Below are positions 9,773-19,073 of a stretch of 64,000 bases of DNA, in pieces. Position numbers and translations under genes: made by a program. This DNA is from Peptococcaceae bacterium BICA1-8. GTDB lineage: Bacteria > Bacillota > Peptococcia > Peptococcales > BICA1-8. The notes beneath the pieces were generated by a model, which was given only the letters and a program-made list of their open reading frames with translations, was not told the origin of the DNA and made no database searches. Where the stretch lies: positions 1 through 64,000 of the forward strand of contig JUEF01000086.1 in NCBI GenBank assembly GCA_000802045.1, in the 5' to 3' direction. Position 1 is the first letter of the stretch. Each line of letters starts with the position of its first letter.

Positions 9773-10453
9773 ATGATTCCTTTGCGTGATACAGTAAAAT
9801 CTCAAAGCTTTCCCATTATAAATACTACAATAATTATTTTGAATATCTTAATCTTCTTTGGTGAATCATCACTTACCGACATGGAATTATCTGAACTATT
9901 ATACCGCTTTGGTTTAATTCCTAGCTGGTTTTTATATACTGTTGAAATGGGAGGATATGTTGAAGCGGTTATTCCCATGATTACTTCTATTTTTTTACAT
10001 GGAGGATGGCTGCATATAATCAGTAATATGCTTTTTCTCTGGGTTTTTGGTGATAATGTAGAAGATAAAGTTGGTCATCTCAAATATATATTTTTCTACT
10101 TGACGGTTGGTGTGATAGCTAATATTGCACAAATAATGGCTAACCCTGGCTCAGCAGTACCAATTATTGGAGCTAGCGGGGCGGTAGCAGGTGTATTAGG
10201 AGCTTATTATATTAGCTTCCCTAGGGCAAAGGTGTTAGCCCTAATACCTATCTTCTTTTTCTTTACCCTTATGGAGGTCAGAGCATCTCTATTTATTGTT
10301 TTTTGGTTTGTCTTACAGGTGTTTAATGGTGTCTTTAGCCTAACTGCCGTTGGCAATTCTGTTGCGTGGTGGGCTCACATCGGCGGATTCTTAGGTGGGT
10401 TTATCTTAATAAGATTTTTTAAAAAGCAGCAGAAGCTTATTTATTTGGAATAA
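9773..10453 (+). CDS. Rhomboid-family intramembrane serine protease
   Basis: 226 residues with about six membrane segments. The catalytic serine motif GASGAVAG (Ser135) and the histidine in the last membrane helix (His202, AHIGGFLGG) form the rhomboid dyad. The family motif LHGGWLHIISNM precedes them. Rhomboids cleave membrane proteins within the bilayer. The natural substrate cannot be told from context. The start ATG follows GGAGGC. Confidence 0.93.
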   Translation: MIPLRDTVKSQSFPIINTTIIILNILIFFGESSLTDMELSELLYRFGLIPSWFLYTVEMGGYVEAVIPMITSIFLHGGWLHIISNMLFLWVFGDNVEDKVGHLKYIFFYLTVGVIANIAQIMANPGSAVPIIGASGAVAGVLGAYYISFPRAKVLALIPIFFFFTLMEVRASLFIVFWFVLQVFNGVFSLTAVGNSVAWWAHIGGFLGGFILIRFFKKQQKLIYLE

Positions 10454-10569
10454 AAAATGATACTCCCAGTTATACTAAAAGGGATAAGGCGAGACTTGCA
10501 TTAGTGGAATTATTTATTAACTGGCTGATGTGAGTTCTGGCAATCTAGGATAAAAGGGGTGCTCATATA

Positions 10570-10707
10570 ATGGTCAATAAAAAATGTAAAAACTGCACTA
10601 AATTTTTAACAAATGACTGCCAAGGCTTAGCCCAATTTAATTCTGAAGCCTGTCAAGGTATGTTTCGGAATAAAGCACGAGAAGTAGATGTTTCAGGCTG
10701 TTGTTAA
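10570..10707 (+). CDS. Small cysteine-rich protein (45 aa)
   Basis: A 45-codon frame with an ATG preceded by AAAGGGG about 10 bases upstream. Six cysteines occur: CKNC near the N-terminus, two isolated cysteines, and a terminal CC. The pattern suggests a metal-binding or cluster-binding peptide, but no family is recognised. It sits 116 bp after the rhomboid gene and is followed by a terminator. Confidence 0.6.
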   Translation: MVNKKCKNCTKFLTNDCQGLAQFNSEACQGMFRNKAREVDVSGCC

Positions 10708-10741
10708 AAAGAGAAAGTAAAAAGCCAGGAAAATGCAAAAT

Positions 10742-10770
10742 AAAATTGGGCATCAGCCTGATTTTTTTTG
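10742..10770 (+). terminator. Terminator after the small cysteine-rich gene
   Basis: A 10-bp stem with two G-T pairs (AAAATTGGGC with GCCTGATTTT), loop ATCA, followed by TTTT. Confidence 0.75.
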
Positions 10771-10832
10771 TTTAAAAAAGTGTTCTATTTGATCACCTTC
10801 CTTCGTATTTGGTAATTGAGGGAGGTGTTTTT

Positions 10833-11945
10833 ATGAAAAGATTTTTATTAATTATGTTAATTCTAATAGGCTTGTTTTTTGTAATATGGACATTTATCTT
10901 TGGCAATAATAGGTTAATAGCAATGGAAATTATTGCTTTAAAATACCCTGGACAATTAGAGTTAGAAAAAAAGGATGGGCAGATTATTTTTAAGGAATTA
11001 AGAGAGCAGTTAGAATTAGAACGGAATGATAGTACATTCTTCACACCTTGGTACTTATTAAAAGTAATAAGTGAGAAAGAAAATGTGTATTATTACTTTA
11101 CTCAGCCTTCAAAACTAACCAATATTCAAAACAATAAAAGTGTTGAACTAACGCCGGATACGACTAGTGTTCTTAATAAATATCATGAAAAAATTAGCCA
11201 GAATAGTCCTTTTGGTCAAATAAAAGCTTGGGATGAGGTAGATATGCTATTTCCTAGGATGGCCAAGGCTAAAATAGTTGATCTGGAAACAGGGCTATCC
11301 TTCAGGGTTCAAAGAAGAGCTGGAAGCCTGCATGCCGATGTTCAGCCTTTAACCGGAGCAGATACAGAGATTTTTAAAAAAATCTATCAGGGGCGATGGA
11401 GCTGGAAAAGAAGAGCAGTAGTTTTGGAAGTTGCTGGTTATAAAATAGCTGCTTCAATGAATGGAATGCCCCATGGACAGGGGGCTATCCAAGGTAATAA
11501 TTTCCCTGGTCACTTTTGCTTACATTTCCTCAACACCCAAACCCATTCAAACAACTTGGATGTAGCCCACCAATTGATGGTTTGGAAGGCCGCAGGACTT
11601 ATTGAGGATTATTTAGAAGGAAAATCAGATAAAGAAATGGTGGAGATAGCGTTAACTGCCCTTAATCAAAATGATCCGCAGCTAGTTATCCTAACATATT
11701 TGTTAAACTCCAATACTACACATCTTTTAAATTATATGGAAAAGATAAATGGATTAAAAATTAATTCCTTGACTCAAGGAGAAGCAGGAAATATTTATTC
11801 CGTAGAAATTGAATGGTATGAGCTGGGAAGTGGTAATAATTATCGAGAAAGAGTTGATATTACTGTAACGAAAGATGAATTTAGGTTTTTAATTAGCCCT
11901 GATCAATTAGTTGAAATAATGGTAAATAAAAGGAAAAAACAGTGA
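10833..11945 (+). CDS. Secreted or anchored protein with L,D-transpeptidase-like HxCxH motif
   Basis: 370 residues from the ATG at 10833, which has GGGAGG upstream; an in-frame TTG 24 bases earlier is less likely. An N-terminal hydrophobic segment (about 4-22) indicates export or anchoring. In the middle, GHFCLHFLNTQTHS with an H-x-C-x-H pattern resembles the cysteine motif of a Firmicutes family of YkuD-like catalytic modules. A peptidoglycan-modifying role is a guess from that resemblance. The C-terminal ~120 residues are not recognised. Confidence 0.45.
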   Translation: MKRFLLIMLILIGLFFVIWTFIFGNNRLIAMEIIALKYPGQLELEKKDGQIIFKELREQLELERNDSTFFTPWYLLKVISEKENVYYYFTQPSKLTNIQNNKSVELTPDTTSVLNKYHEKISQNSPFGQIKAWDEVDMLFPRMAKAKIVDLETGLSFRVQRRAGSLHADVQPLTGADTEIFKKIYQGRWSWKRRAVVLEVAGYKIAASMNGMPHGQGAIQGNNFPGHFCLHFLNTQTHSNNLDVAHQLMVWKAAGLIEDYLEGKSDKEMVEIALTALNQNDPQLVILTYLLNSNTTHLLNYMEKINGLKINSLTQGEAGNIYSVEIEWYELGSGNNYRERVDITVTKDEFRFLISPDQLVEIMVNKRKKQ

Positions 11946-12073
11946 GTTAGATACTTCCAAATAGCTTAAAAGATAAGTATAATGTTATTAATGGGAGCAA
12001 AGTAGTGATAATAGTACTAGATAATAAAATATAGCATGAGAGCGCCATTTTTAGGTGAATAAGGGGGAATATT

Positions 12074-13165
12074 ATGCCGAAAAGGATTTTGTTTATTTAT
12101 AACCAGGTTACTGTAGAGGAACGGAGAGCTTCTTTTAGTGAATGTGCCTTAGTTAAAGATGTTGAAATTATAAGAGAAGCTTTAAAGGAAAGTAATAATC
12201 ACATTTTATCCCTAGACCTTCATTCGCCCTTACAGTTAGAGGAATTTATTTTAGCTAATCAGCCTATAGATTTAGCTTTTGTTATTGCTGAAGGCTTTAA
12301 GGGAAATCCCCATACTCTTTATAACGGTCATGGTGCGGCACTAGTTCGTAAATATTTAACAAAGCATAATATTCCCTGTACCCATTCTAGTTTTGAAAGC
12401 ATGGAAATATGCAGGAATAAAGACCTTACTTATGCTAGGCTTAGAGAGAGAGGAATCCCAATTCCTCAATATTTAGTATTTGAAACTCATTTTATTAAAA
12501 ATATTAGATGTATTGGTGAGCAGGTTTCAGAGATTGGGTATCCTGTTATAATAAAACCTGCTGGAGGCGGTAATAGTATAGGCATTTCCTCCAAATCCGT
12601 TGTTTATAATTTAACAGACTTAGAGGAACAGGTGAAAGCTGTCCAGAAACAATTAGGACATACTACCTTAATAATCGAAAAATATTTGGCTGGTCAAGAA
12701 TATACTATTGGCATACTTGGAAATAAAGAAAAATATGTTTTGCCTGTTATTGGTTTTCCAAAGGATTTAGGGGTAAGAGATGCAGGGACGAAAATTACTG
12801 AACATACACTTAGGGATAAATTTGAATTTATTACAGAAAGTGATGAGCGATTTAATAACCTTTTGTCATTGGGAGTCGATACATTCGAAGCTGTTCTTGC
12901 CAATGATGTTCTGCGAATTGACTTGAAGGAAGATGAGTTGGGGGATGTTTATGTGATCGATGTTAATGGTACACCTGCTTTGAGTTTGACCGGATCGCTA
13001 AATTTTATGGCTTCTGGAGCAGGGCTAAAACAAAATCAGCTGATTCAGCTGGTTCTCTATGAAAGTATGCTTAGATATGGACTTGCGCCTAATATCTTCT
13101 TTGAGGAATTAGTTAAAGGGTTAATATTAAAGTTAATTAAACATGAATCAATCGAGGTTGCTTAA
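12074..13165 (+). CDS. D-alanine--D-alanine ligase-like ATP-grasp enzyme
   Basis: 363 residues with the ATP-grasp fold order: an N-terminal preATP-grasp domain (FIYNQV), then KPAGGGNSIGI, which resembles the glycine-rich ATP loop of Ddl, then IEKYLAGQEYTIGILG and a DVNGTPAL segment that corresponds to the magnesium-binding E/D-x-N motif. Ddl joins two D-alanines for the wall precursor. The divergent N-terminus means it could be another peptide-bond-forming ATP-grasp ligase. It stands alone, with AAGGGGG upstream of the start. Confidence 0.75.
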   Translation: MPKRILFIYNQVTVEERRASFSECALVKDVEIIREALKESNNHILSLDLHSPLQLEEFILANQPIDLAFVIAEGFKGNPHTLYNGHGAALVRKYLTKHNIPCTHSSFESMEICRNKDLTYARLRERGIPIPQYLVFETHFIKNIRCIGEQVSEIGYPVIIKPAGGGNSIGISSKSVVYNLTDLEEQVKAVQKQLGHTTLIIEKYLAGQEYTIGILGNKEKYVLPVIGFPKDLGVRDAGTKITEHTLRDKFEFITESDERFNNLLSLGVDTFEAVLANDVLRIDLKEDELGDVYVIDVNGTPALSLTGSLNFMASGAGLKQNQLIQLVLYESMLRYGLAPNIFFEELVKGLILKLIKHESIEVA

Positions 13166-13338
13166 CCTGTTCTCTTCGTGTGCTATATAACATTAAAAAC
13201 TGTGTGAAGGATATTTTTTATATATAGTAAAAATTTTTTATTTATTTACACATAATGAATATGTTATTATTAATATTGTGTGATTATATAATTTTTATTA
13301 TGTTAATCTGTAGATAATAGGTAGTTTGGAGGTAATAA
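13166..13338. promoter_or_regulatory. AT-rich leader of the Na/Pi symporter gene
   Basis: Intergenic, very AT-rich, with TTTACACATAATG near 13245 and TATATAA near 13285. A sigma-A type promoter is likely here, but I cannot fix its elements or show a Pho-box repeat. Confidence 0.3.
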
Positions 13339-15003
13339 ATGTCTTTTACTGAAATGCTCTTTACTTTTTTAGGCGGATTAGGCTTATTCCTATTTGGTAT
13401 TAAATCTATGTCTGAAGGTCTTCAGGCTGTAGCGGGGGACAAGCTAAGAATAATCTTAGAAAAAGGTACAAAGACCCCCCTGAGAGGCGTTTTGACAGGA
13501 ACTATTGTAACCGCCTTAATACAGAGCAGTAGTGGTACTACTGTATTGGCTGTAGGGCTTGTAAATGCAGGGCTTTTACCATTACGGCAAGCTATAGGTA
13601 TCATTATGGGGGCAAATATCGGTACAACAGTTACAGCTTATTTAATTGGTTTTGACTTAAGTAGCTATGCTATGCCAATTATTGCAGTCGGAGTATTCCT
13701 CTTATTTTTCTTTAAAAATAAAAGGATTAATTACCTTGGTCAAGTTTTCTTAGGATTTGGGTTATTGTTTTATGGCATGGATGTAATGGGGGATGGTATG
13801 AGGCCTCTAAGAACTTCTCCGTTTTTTATTGGTTTAATGACAGACGTGGGAAGCAATTCTATGCTGGGTGTCTTAATTGGTATTATTTTTACTGGAGTCG
13901 TTCAAAGCAGTAGTGCTACTATTGGTGTGTTGCAGGAATTAGCACATCAAGGCGTTGTAACATATAAACAGGCTATTCCTATTTTATTTGGTGATAATAT
14001 TGGGACAACCATTACAGCCCTATTAGCCGGCATTGGAGCTACTGTTGCCGCTAGAAGAGCTGCTCTTGCCCATTTCCTGTTTAATATAATAGGCACCTTG
14101 GTCTTTTTGCCATTGTTTCTGTCTGGCATCTTTACCAAGGTTGTAATTGCCTTTACTGATTATATTTATATTTTGCTTCCGGGTTTTGAGGGTTCTTGGA
14201 GTACTTTAAATGTTAAAATGCAGATTGCCCAGACCCATGGGGTGTTTAACCTAACTAATACACTCATCCAGCTGCCTTTTGTTGCCCTTTTGGCAGTTTT
14301 AGTAAGTAAGATTATACCCAGTACTGAGCAGGAAATTGATAGAAAACCTCAGTATCTAGAGCCCCTATTATTAGGAAATGCTCCGGTAGCCTTGGCAAAT
14401 GCCAGCAGAGAGCTTTTGCGTATGGGGAGAGTTGCAGGTGAATCCTTTGAGCATGCTGTTAAATACTTTTTTGAGCACCATACAGATGATAAAAGGAAGT
14501 CTCAGCAGTTAGAGGATTTAGTTGATCAGCTTGAAAAAGATATTACAGAGTATGTAGTAAAAGCATCAGCCGGTAAAAAATTAACTAATGAGTTAGCTGA
14601 ACGCAGTTATATTATCTTGCAGGCTGTTGGTGATATTGAACGAGTAGGGGACCATGCTGATAATTTACTGGAATTAGCTGATTATGCTACCGAAAATAAT
14701 GTTCGTTTTTCAGATACTGCACTAGAAGATTTAAAGCAGATGATAAAGCAGGTTAAAGAAATATTTATCATGTCCTTAGAAGCTTTGAAAACATCAAACA
14801 GGGACTTGGCTATACAAGTAGTGGCAAATGATGATATAATTGACCAGATGGAAATAGAATTGCGTAAGGCTCACATAACAAGATTGAATGAAGGCACCTG
14901 TAATGGTAGCGCGGGAGCAGTTTATTTAGATATACTAAGTAATTTAGAAAGAATAGGCGATCATTCTGTAAATATCGCCGGATATGTTCTGGGCGAAAGA
15001 TAA
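13339..15003 (+). CDS. Na+/phosphate cotransporter with C-terminal PhoU domain
   Basis: 554 residues. The membrane part has two inverted Na/Pi-cotransporter repeats marked by QSSSGTT (about residue 56) and QSSSATI (about residue 191), each preceded by a glycine-rich helix. After about residue 340 comes a soluble helical PhoU-like domain with two repeats (ERVGDHADN and ERIGDHSVN). The protein couples sodium to phosphate uptake or efflux, and the PhoU part probably regulates it. The start follows TTGGAGG. Confidence 0.92.
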   Translation: MSFTEMLFTFLGGLGLFLFGIKSMSEGLQAVAGDKLRIILEKGTKTPLRGVLTGTIVTALIQSSSGTTVLAVGLVNAGLLPLRQAIGIIMGANIGTTVTAYLIGFDLSSYAMPIIAVGVFLLFFFKNKRINYLGQVFLGFGLLFYGMDVMGDGMRPLRTSPFFIGLMTDVGSNSMLGVLIGIIFTGVVQSSSATIGVLQELAHQGVVTYKQAIPILFGDNIGTTITALLAGIGATVAARRAALAHFLFNIIGTLVFLPLFLSGIFTKVVIAFTDYIYILLPGFEGSWSTLNVKMQIAQTHGVFNLTNTLIQLPFVALLAVLVSKIIPSTEQEIDRKPQYLEPLLLGNAPVALANASRELLRMGRVAGESFEHAVKYFFEHHTDDKRKSQQLEDLVDQLEKDITEYVVKASAGKKLTNELAERSYIILQAVGDIERVGDHADNLLELADYATENNVRFSDTALEDLKQMIKQVKEIFIMSLEALKTSNRDLAIQVVANDDIIDQMEIELRKAHITRLNEGTCNGSAGAVYLDILSNLERIGDHSVNIAGYVLGER

Positions 15004-15304
15004 GTCAGTTACTAGTGACTGGTTACTGGTGACTAGTAAAGGCGTGTGACCATGAACATCTAGCTCCCTTGATGTGCCACCGTGACATCGTGTCGCCGAC
15101 TAATGGAATTAGTTAATGGGTGAAGATTACAGGATGAATCTGGCGTAAATATCCACTGAACCAGAAAATCCCACTATAGTGGGATTTTCTGGTTTTTTAC
15201 TAAAGTCGTTCTAATATTTTTCTGGACACTCCTAAAAATTACCCCTAATTTCCACTAGTCACCAGTCACTAGTCACTAGTAACTCATAAAATGGCTTTGC
15301 CATT
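15004..15304. other. Convergent intergenic region with heptamer repeats and terminator
   Basis: About 300 bp without a gene between the Na/Pi symporter gene (+) and degV (-). Heptamer-like repeats of TAGTGAC/GGTTACT lie at 15004-15040 and of CACTAGT/CACCAGT at 15255-15285. A very strong hairpin terminator sits between them. Confidence 0.7.
15159..15200 (+). terminator. Strong terminator between symporter gene and degV
   Basis: A perfect 16-bp stem (15159-15174 with 15179-15194) with a TATA loop, followed by a T-run on the plus strand. It ends the symporter transcript. Confidence 0.92.
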
Positions 15305-16156
15305 TTATGCCGGGCAGAAAGTAATGCCAATTAATCCAGGGCCAGTATGTACTGCCATCGAAGCAGTTGTTTGTTCAATAAAGCTTTGTTCAATTTGCAA
15401 GTTTGACTCTTTTAATTTCTCCATTACATACTGGGCATCCTCTGGTGCATTCCCATGTAAAACGCCAAGGTAAACCTTTTGGCTGCCTATGGATTCTTTT
15501 GCAATTTCAACTATTTTATTTAAGGAACGGGCCCGACCTCTCACTTTAGTTACTGAATAATAAATGCCATCATCATTTATGGAAATGATGGGTTTAATAT
15601 CAAGGATATCACCAATGGTACCTTCAACTAAACCTATGCGGCCCCCTTTTCTTAAATACTCTAGTGTTTTCAAAACAAAGAAAACCTTTGTTTCTTTTAT
15701 TAATTCTTCGACAATAGTTATAGTATCGTGAAAAGGAGTATTGTCTTTTAATAATTTCCCCGCATGCATTGCTAAAAAACCAAGACCTAAAGACAAGGCT
15801 TTTGAATCAATAATTTTTAAATTTATGCCAAGGTCTTCAACCTTTTCTTTTAAACCCTCTACCATGCCATGGGTACCGCTTAAACCGCTGGATAAAAGAA
15901 TGGCTAAAACATGGGTATAGCCATCACTTTTAAGTTTTTCAAATAGCTCCCAAGTTTCACCAACAGAGGGCATGGATGTAGAAGGTATTTCGGTTTTTAG
16001 CCGGTCATAGAACTCTTCTGATGTGATATCAACACGGTCACGATAATCACCGTCTTGAAAAATTATTCGTAAGGGGATAACATGGATATGATATTTATCA
16101 ATTAGTTCTTTTGGCAAATCACAGGAACTGTCTGTAATTAAGGCAATTTTCTCCAA
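15305..16156 (-). CDS. DegV family fatty-acid-binding protein
   Basis: 283 residues. The N-terminal ITDSSCDLP, the RIIFQDGDYRD segment, the TSMPSVGE motif and SSGLSGTH are hallmarks of DegV/FakB proteins, which bind a fatty acid and present it to the fatty acid kinase FakA. No fakA is in the window. The ribosome site CGGAGG lies upstream on the minus strand. It is transcribed divergently from tatC. Confidence 0.93.
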   Translation of the reverse strand: MEKIALITDSSCDLPKELIDKYHIHVIPLRIIFQDGDYRDRVDITSEEFYDRLKTEIPSTSMPSVGETWELFEKLKSDGYTHVLAILLSSGLSGTHGMVEGLKEKVEDLGINLKIIDSKALSLGLGFLAMHAGKLLKDNTPFHDTITIVEELIKETKVFFVLKTLEYLRKGGRIGLVEGTIGDILDIKPIISINDDGIYYSVTKVRGRARSLNKIVEIAKESIGSQKVYLGVLHGNAPEDAQYVMEKLKESNLQIEQSFIEQTTASMAVHTGPGLIGITFCPA

Positions 16157-16171
16157 ATCAAAAACCTCCGA

Positions 16172-16191
16172 ACTTTATTTTTTTATAAAGT
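16172..16191 (-). promoter_or_regulatory. Inverted repeat upstream of degV
   Basis: A perfect 7-bp dyad, ACTTTAT...ATAAAGT with a 6-base T-rich centre, lies directly before the degV ribosome site. It could be an operator in the degV/tatC divergent region. No known regulator is recognised. Confidence 0.35.
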
Positions 16192-16365
16192 ATAGTTTTA
16201 ATACGCCAAAATAACCTTAAATTCCTGCATATAATAGTAATATTTACGTGGTTTGTACAAATTAATCCAGTAAATTATTAAATATATAATGATTTTAATT
16301 TAGTAAATTGATGGATATTTTGTGATATAATAATGTTCAGAATAAATAAGATTAAGGTGGATAAG

Positions 16366-17118
16366 ATGAACGAAAAAGCAGCTCCTCTAACGACTCATCT
16401 AGAAGACCTCAGGAAAGTACTGATTAGATCATTTATCGCAGTTATTGTCGGAACAGCTATAAGCTATGGTTTGATGTTGGACAGGATTATGGAAATAGTT
16501 GTTGGGCCTGTGCATCGATTGGGTCATGAATTAGTTTTTTTAGCTGTAACAGAAGGTTTCTTTACTCAATTAAAGGTAGCTTTTTTTGCTGGAGTAATTT
16601 TTGCTAGTCCGATAATAATCTGGCAGATATTAAAATTCGTTTTGCCTGCCATGTATAGCCATGAAAAAAGGCTATTTTTCCCGTTACTTATTATTGGTGT
16701 TATTCTTTTTGGAGCAGGAATAGTATTTGGCTATATATTTGTATTGGAATTGGGTTTAAGGATTTTACTGATAAACTTTAGCGGCGGATTAACTCCAATG
16801 ATATCAGTTAGTAAATATGTTTCTTTTGTGATTTCCTTTTTGCTTCCTTTTGGGTTAGTTTTTGAAATTCCCCTGATAACCTTTTTCCTAACCAGAATGG
16901 GTATAGTCACTCCCAAATATTTAAGAAAGAATAGGCGTTATGTAATATTTTTAATGTTTATATTGGCAGCAGTTCTTTCACCAGGACCTGATATAGTCGC
17001 TCAATTATTTTTGGCTCTACCAATGGTGATACTCTATGAATTTAGTATAATTATCTCGTCGGTATTATATAGAAAAATACAAAAACAAAAGGAAAAAGAA
17101 GAAAAGGAAGAAATATAA
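16366..17118 (+). CDS. tatC: Sec-independent (twin-arginine) translocase subunit TatC
   Basis: 250 residues from the ATG at 16366, chosen because AAGGTGG lies 6 bases upstream; an in-frame ATG at 16333 would add 11 residues without a ribosome site. Six membrane segments are visible. The family signatures HLEDLRK at the N-terminus, the FKVA-like cytoplasmic loop and SPGPDI in the last third are present. TatC is the signal-peptide receptor for folded-protein export. No tatA is adjacent. The C-terminus is a run of K/E. Confidence 0.95.
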   Translation: MNEKAAPLTTHLEDLRKVLIRSFIAVIVGTAISYGLMLDRIMEIVVGPVHRLGHELVFLAVTEGFFTQLKVAFFAGVIFASPIIIWQILKFVLPAMYSHEKRLFFPLLIIGVILFGAGIVFGYIFVLELGLRILLINFSGGLTPMISVSKYVSFVISFLLPFGLVFEIPLITFFLTRMGIVTPKYLRKNRRYVIFLMFILAAVLSPGPDIVAQLFLALPMVILYEFSIIISSVLYRKIQKQKEKEEKEEI

Positions 17119-17143
17119 TTTTTATAGACGATAGACTAATGAA

Positions 17144-17167
17144 GGGCCCAGTAAAACTGGGTCTTTT
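17144..17167 (+). terminator. Terminator after tatC
   Basis: CCCAGT pairs with ACTGGG around AAA, extended by a G-T/G-C pair, followed by TCTTTTAC. Confidence 0.8.
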
Positions 17168-17232
17168 ACTGTTTACTATGAATAGAAATGGGGTAAGAAA
17201 AATATAGATACAATAAAGGAGGGGATAAGTTT

Positions 17233-18303
17233 ATGGAAAATAAATTCACAAATATTCAGGAACTTTTAGGAAAAGAAGTTGTAGCATTAAAGGACGGTTC
17301 ATATCTCGGCAAAGTACAATCAATAGGCATTGACGCAGGAGAAAAGAAGGTGATCGGGGTATTTATAAAGCTAAAAGGTATCTTGAGTGGGAAAATTTTT
17401 GTGCCTTTCTCAGGGATTCAGGCTTTCGGGGATCATGGCATAACCCTAAAAGAAGACTTTGATACGGAAAATACCGCGAAAGGTGTAGAAGAAAAAGAAA
17501 TATTAGAAATGCCTGTAATAACAATTGATGGTACTATGCTCGGAAAAGTGGATAGTTTTGCTTTTGATAAAAGTAGTGGTGAAATTACAGAATACATTTT
17601 AACAGAAGGATTAGTTCGAGATACTCTAAGGGGAAAAGGGCTTTTAAGAGGGATAAGTGTTTCCCGCATAGGTAAAGATGTCATTATTGCAGCTAAAGAA
17701 GTTGATGCTTCAAACCTTGAACAGGTTGAATTGGATTATATAGATTCTGACGATGACTTAGAGACAGGTGTAATTCAGCTAAACGTGGAGGAAGAAGATA
17801 CTTTGCGTGAATTCAAAGACGAGTTTAAAGATACCCAAGAAAATCTAAAGCAAAGTATTGAGGCAGGAAAGAATTCTGCTGAAAGAGGTTGGCAGCAAAC
17901 TGTACAAAAAGTTAAAAAAATTACCGAAGAGTGGACAGAGGTAATAAAGCAACAGGCCGATAAGGTAGGAGACGAAGCTAAAGAGTTGTGGTCAGATGCT
18001 CAGGCTGTCAGTCAAAAGCAGCTAGAAAAACTTAATCAGGTCAAAGAAAAATGGCAGGTTAAGTTAGCTAGTATTCAACATAAAAAACAGGACGAATTTA
18101 GTGAACAATTAATGGATGAAATCAAAGATAAAACGGTAAATAGTCCTCTATATGATGATGAGGGTAATCCTATCATACTCCCAGGGCAGGAAATAAATAA
18201 CGTAATTGTTAAGAAGGCTATGGAGAAGGGAAAACTTCACCAGCTATTTGTTTTAGCTGCTACCAGGGATGTAGAAGACCAAATAGAACAGATAGAAAAA
18301 TAG
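17233..18303 (+). CDS. PRC-barrel domain protein with long coiled-coil region
   Basis: 356 residues. Two PRC-barrel-like domains occupy about residues 1-85 and 90-165, each with a VxxxDGxxLGKV-type strand pattern. Residues ~185-290 are a charged, Q-rich coiled coil resembling stress or apolipoprotein-like helices. PRC barrels bind RNA, proteins or membranes, and the function here is unknown. The gene stands alone, with GGAGGGG upstream, and is followed by a terminator. Confidence 0.75.
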   Translation: MENKFTNIQELLGKEVVALKDGSYLGKVQSIGIDAGEKKVIGVFIKLKGILSGKIFVPFSGIQAFGDHGITLKEDFDTENTAKGVEEKEILEMPVITIDGTMLGKVDSFAFDKSSGEITEYILTEGLVRDTLRGKGLLRGISVSRIGKDVIIAAKEVDASNLEQVELDYIDSDDDLETGVIQLNVEEEDTLREFKDEFKDTQENLKQSIEAGKNSAERGWQQTVQKVKKITEEWTEVIKQQADKVGDEAKELWSDAQAVSQKQLEKLNQVKEKWQVKLASIQHKKQDEFSEQLMDEIKDKTVNSPLYDDEGNPIILPGQEINNVIVKKAMEKGKLHQLFVLAATRDVEDQIEQIEK

Positions 18304-18326
18304 GGCCAGCGTTAGCTGGCTCTTTG
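18304..18326 (+). terminator. Terminator after the PRC-barrel gene
   Basis: GAGCCAGC-type stem (GGGCCAGC with GCTGGCTC) around GTTA, followed by a short T-rich stretch. Confidence 0.8.
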
Positions 18327-18418
18327 TTCCCCCGAAATAAGGGGAATTTAGCAGGAAAAAGTATTTATTTAGCGAATGATAATATTCACTAGCTATTACT
18401 ATAATGAGGAGAAGAAAA

Positions 18419-19060
18419 ATGAAAAAGGTAAAAATAAAAAAAGACCAAAGCGCATATTTTTGGTTTTTCTCTTTTTTTGCACTTATATTATTATTTTTTT
18501 TCGGAATTACATCTCCATATTTGGGTGTTTACTGGTTATTTGGTATTTTATTTGGTTTTGTATTACAGAAAAGCCGGTTCTGCTTTGTTGCGGCTTTTAG
18601 GGACCCAATTATTGCAGGCAGTACATCTTTATTCAGAGCTGTACTGGTAGCTATGGCTATAATGACTGTTTCTTTTACTCTAATTCAATATAATGCTATC
18701 CAAGGAGGGGCAATAGCCATTCCGGGACGTATTTCCCCTGTAGGTGTGCATACAATAGCAGGAGGATTTATTTTTGGTATAGGAATGGTTATTGCCGGAG
18801 GTTGTGCTACCGGCACTTTAATGCGAATAGGTGAAGGTTTTCTAATGCAGGGCATAGTATTAGTCGGCTTTCTGATTGGAACCTTATGGGGCGCTTGGGA
18901 CTACCCCTGGTGGGAGCGAGTTTTTATTAGTAAATCTCCGACAGTACATTTAGCTCAATATTTTGGTTGGACAGGTGCTGTTTTATTTCAGCTGGTTTTA
19001 ATTGCCGTATTGTACTACATTGCTAAGAAATATGACGACCAAAATAATATTTTATTATAG
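18419..19060 (+). CDS. YeeE/YedE family transporter, N-terminal half
   Basis: 213 residues from the ATG at 18419 (GAGGAG upstream). Several membrane helices are seen, with SRFCFVAAFRD and GGCATGTLMRIGEG motifs typical of the first half of YeeE/YedE (TsuA-like) transporters, including their conserved cysteines. Family members import thiosulfate or related sulfur compounds. It ends where full-length proteins would continue; the second half is encoded separately at 19314-19829, after a tusA gene. The pair presumably assembles as a split transporter. Confidence 0.85.
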   Translation: MKKVKIKKDQSAYFWFFSFFALILLFFFGITSPYLGVYWLFGILFGFVLQKSRFCFVAAFRDPIIAGSTSLFRAVLVAMAIMTVSFTLIQYNAIQGGAIAIPGRISPVGVHTIAGGFIFGIGMVIAGGCATGTLMRIGEGFLMQGIVLVGFLIGTLWGAWDYPWWERVFISKSPTVHLAQYFGWTGAVLFQLVLIAVLYYIAKKYDDQNNILL

Positions 19061-19073
19061 TGGGGTTTTAAAC

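Noticed and set aside
15046-15160. Possible RNA or gene in the GC-richer stretch near 15050-15120
   Set aside because: No open frame of useful length and no clear fold beyond the terminator at 15159.
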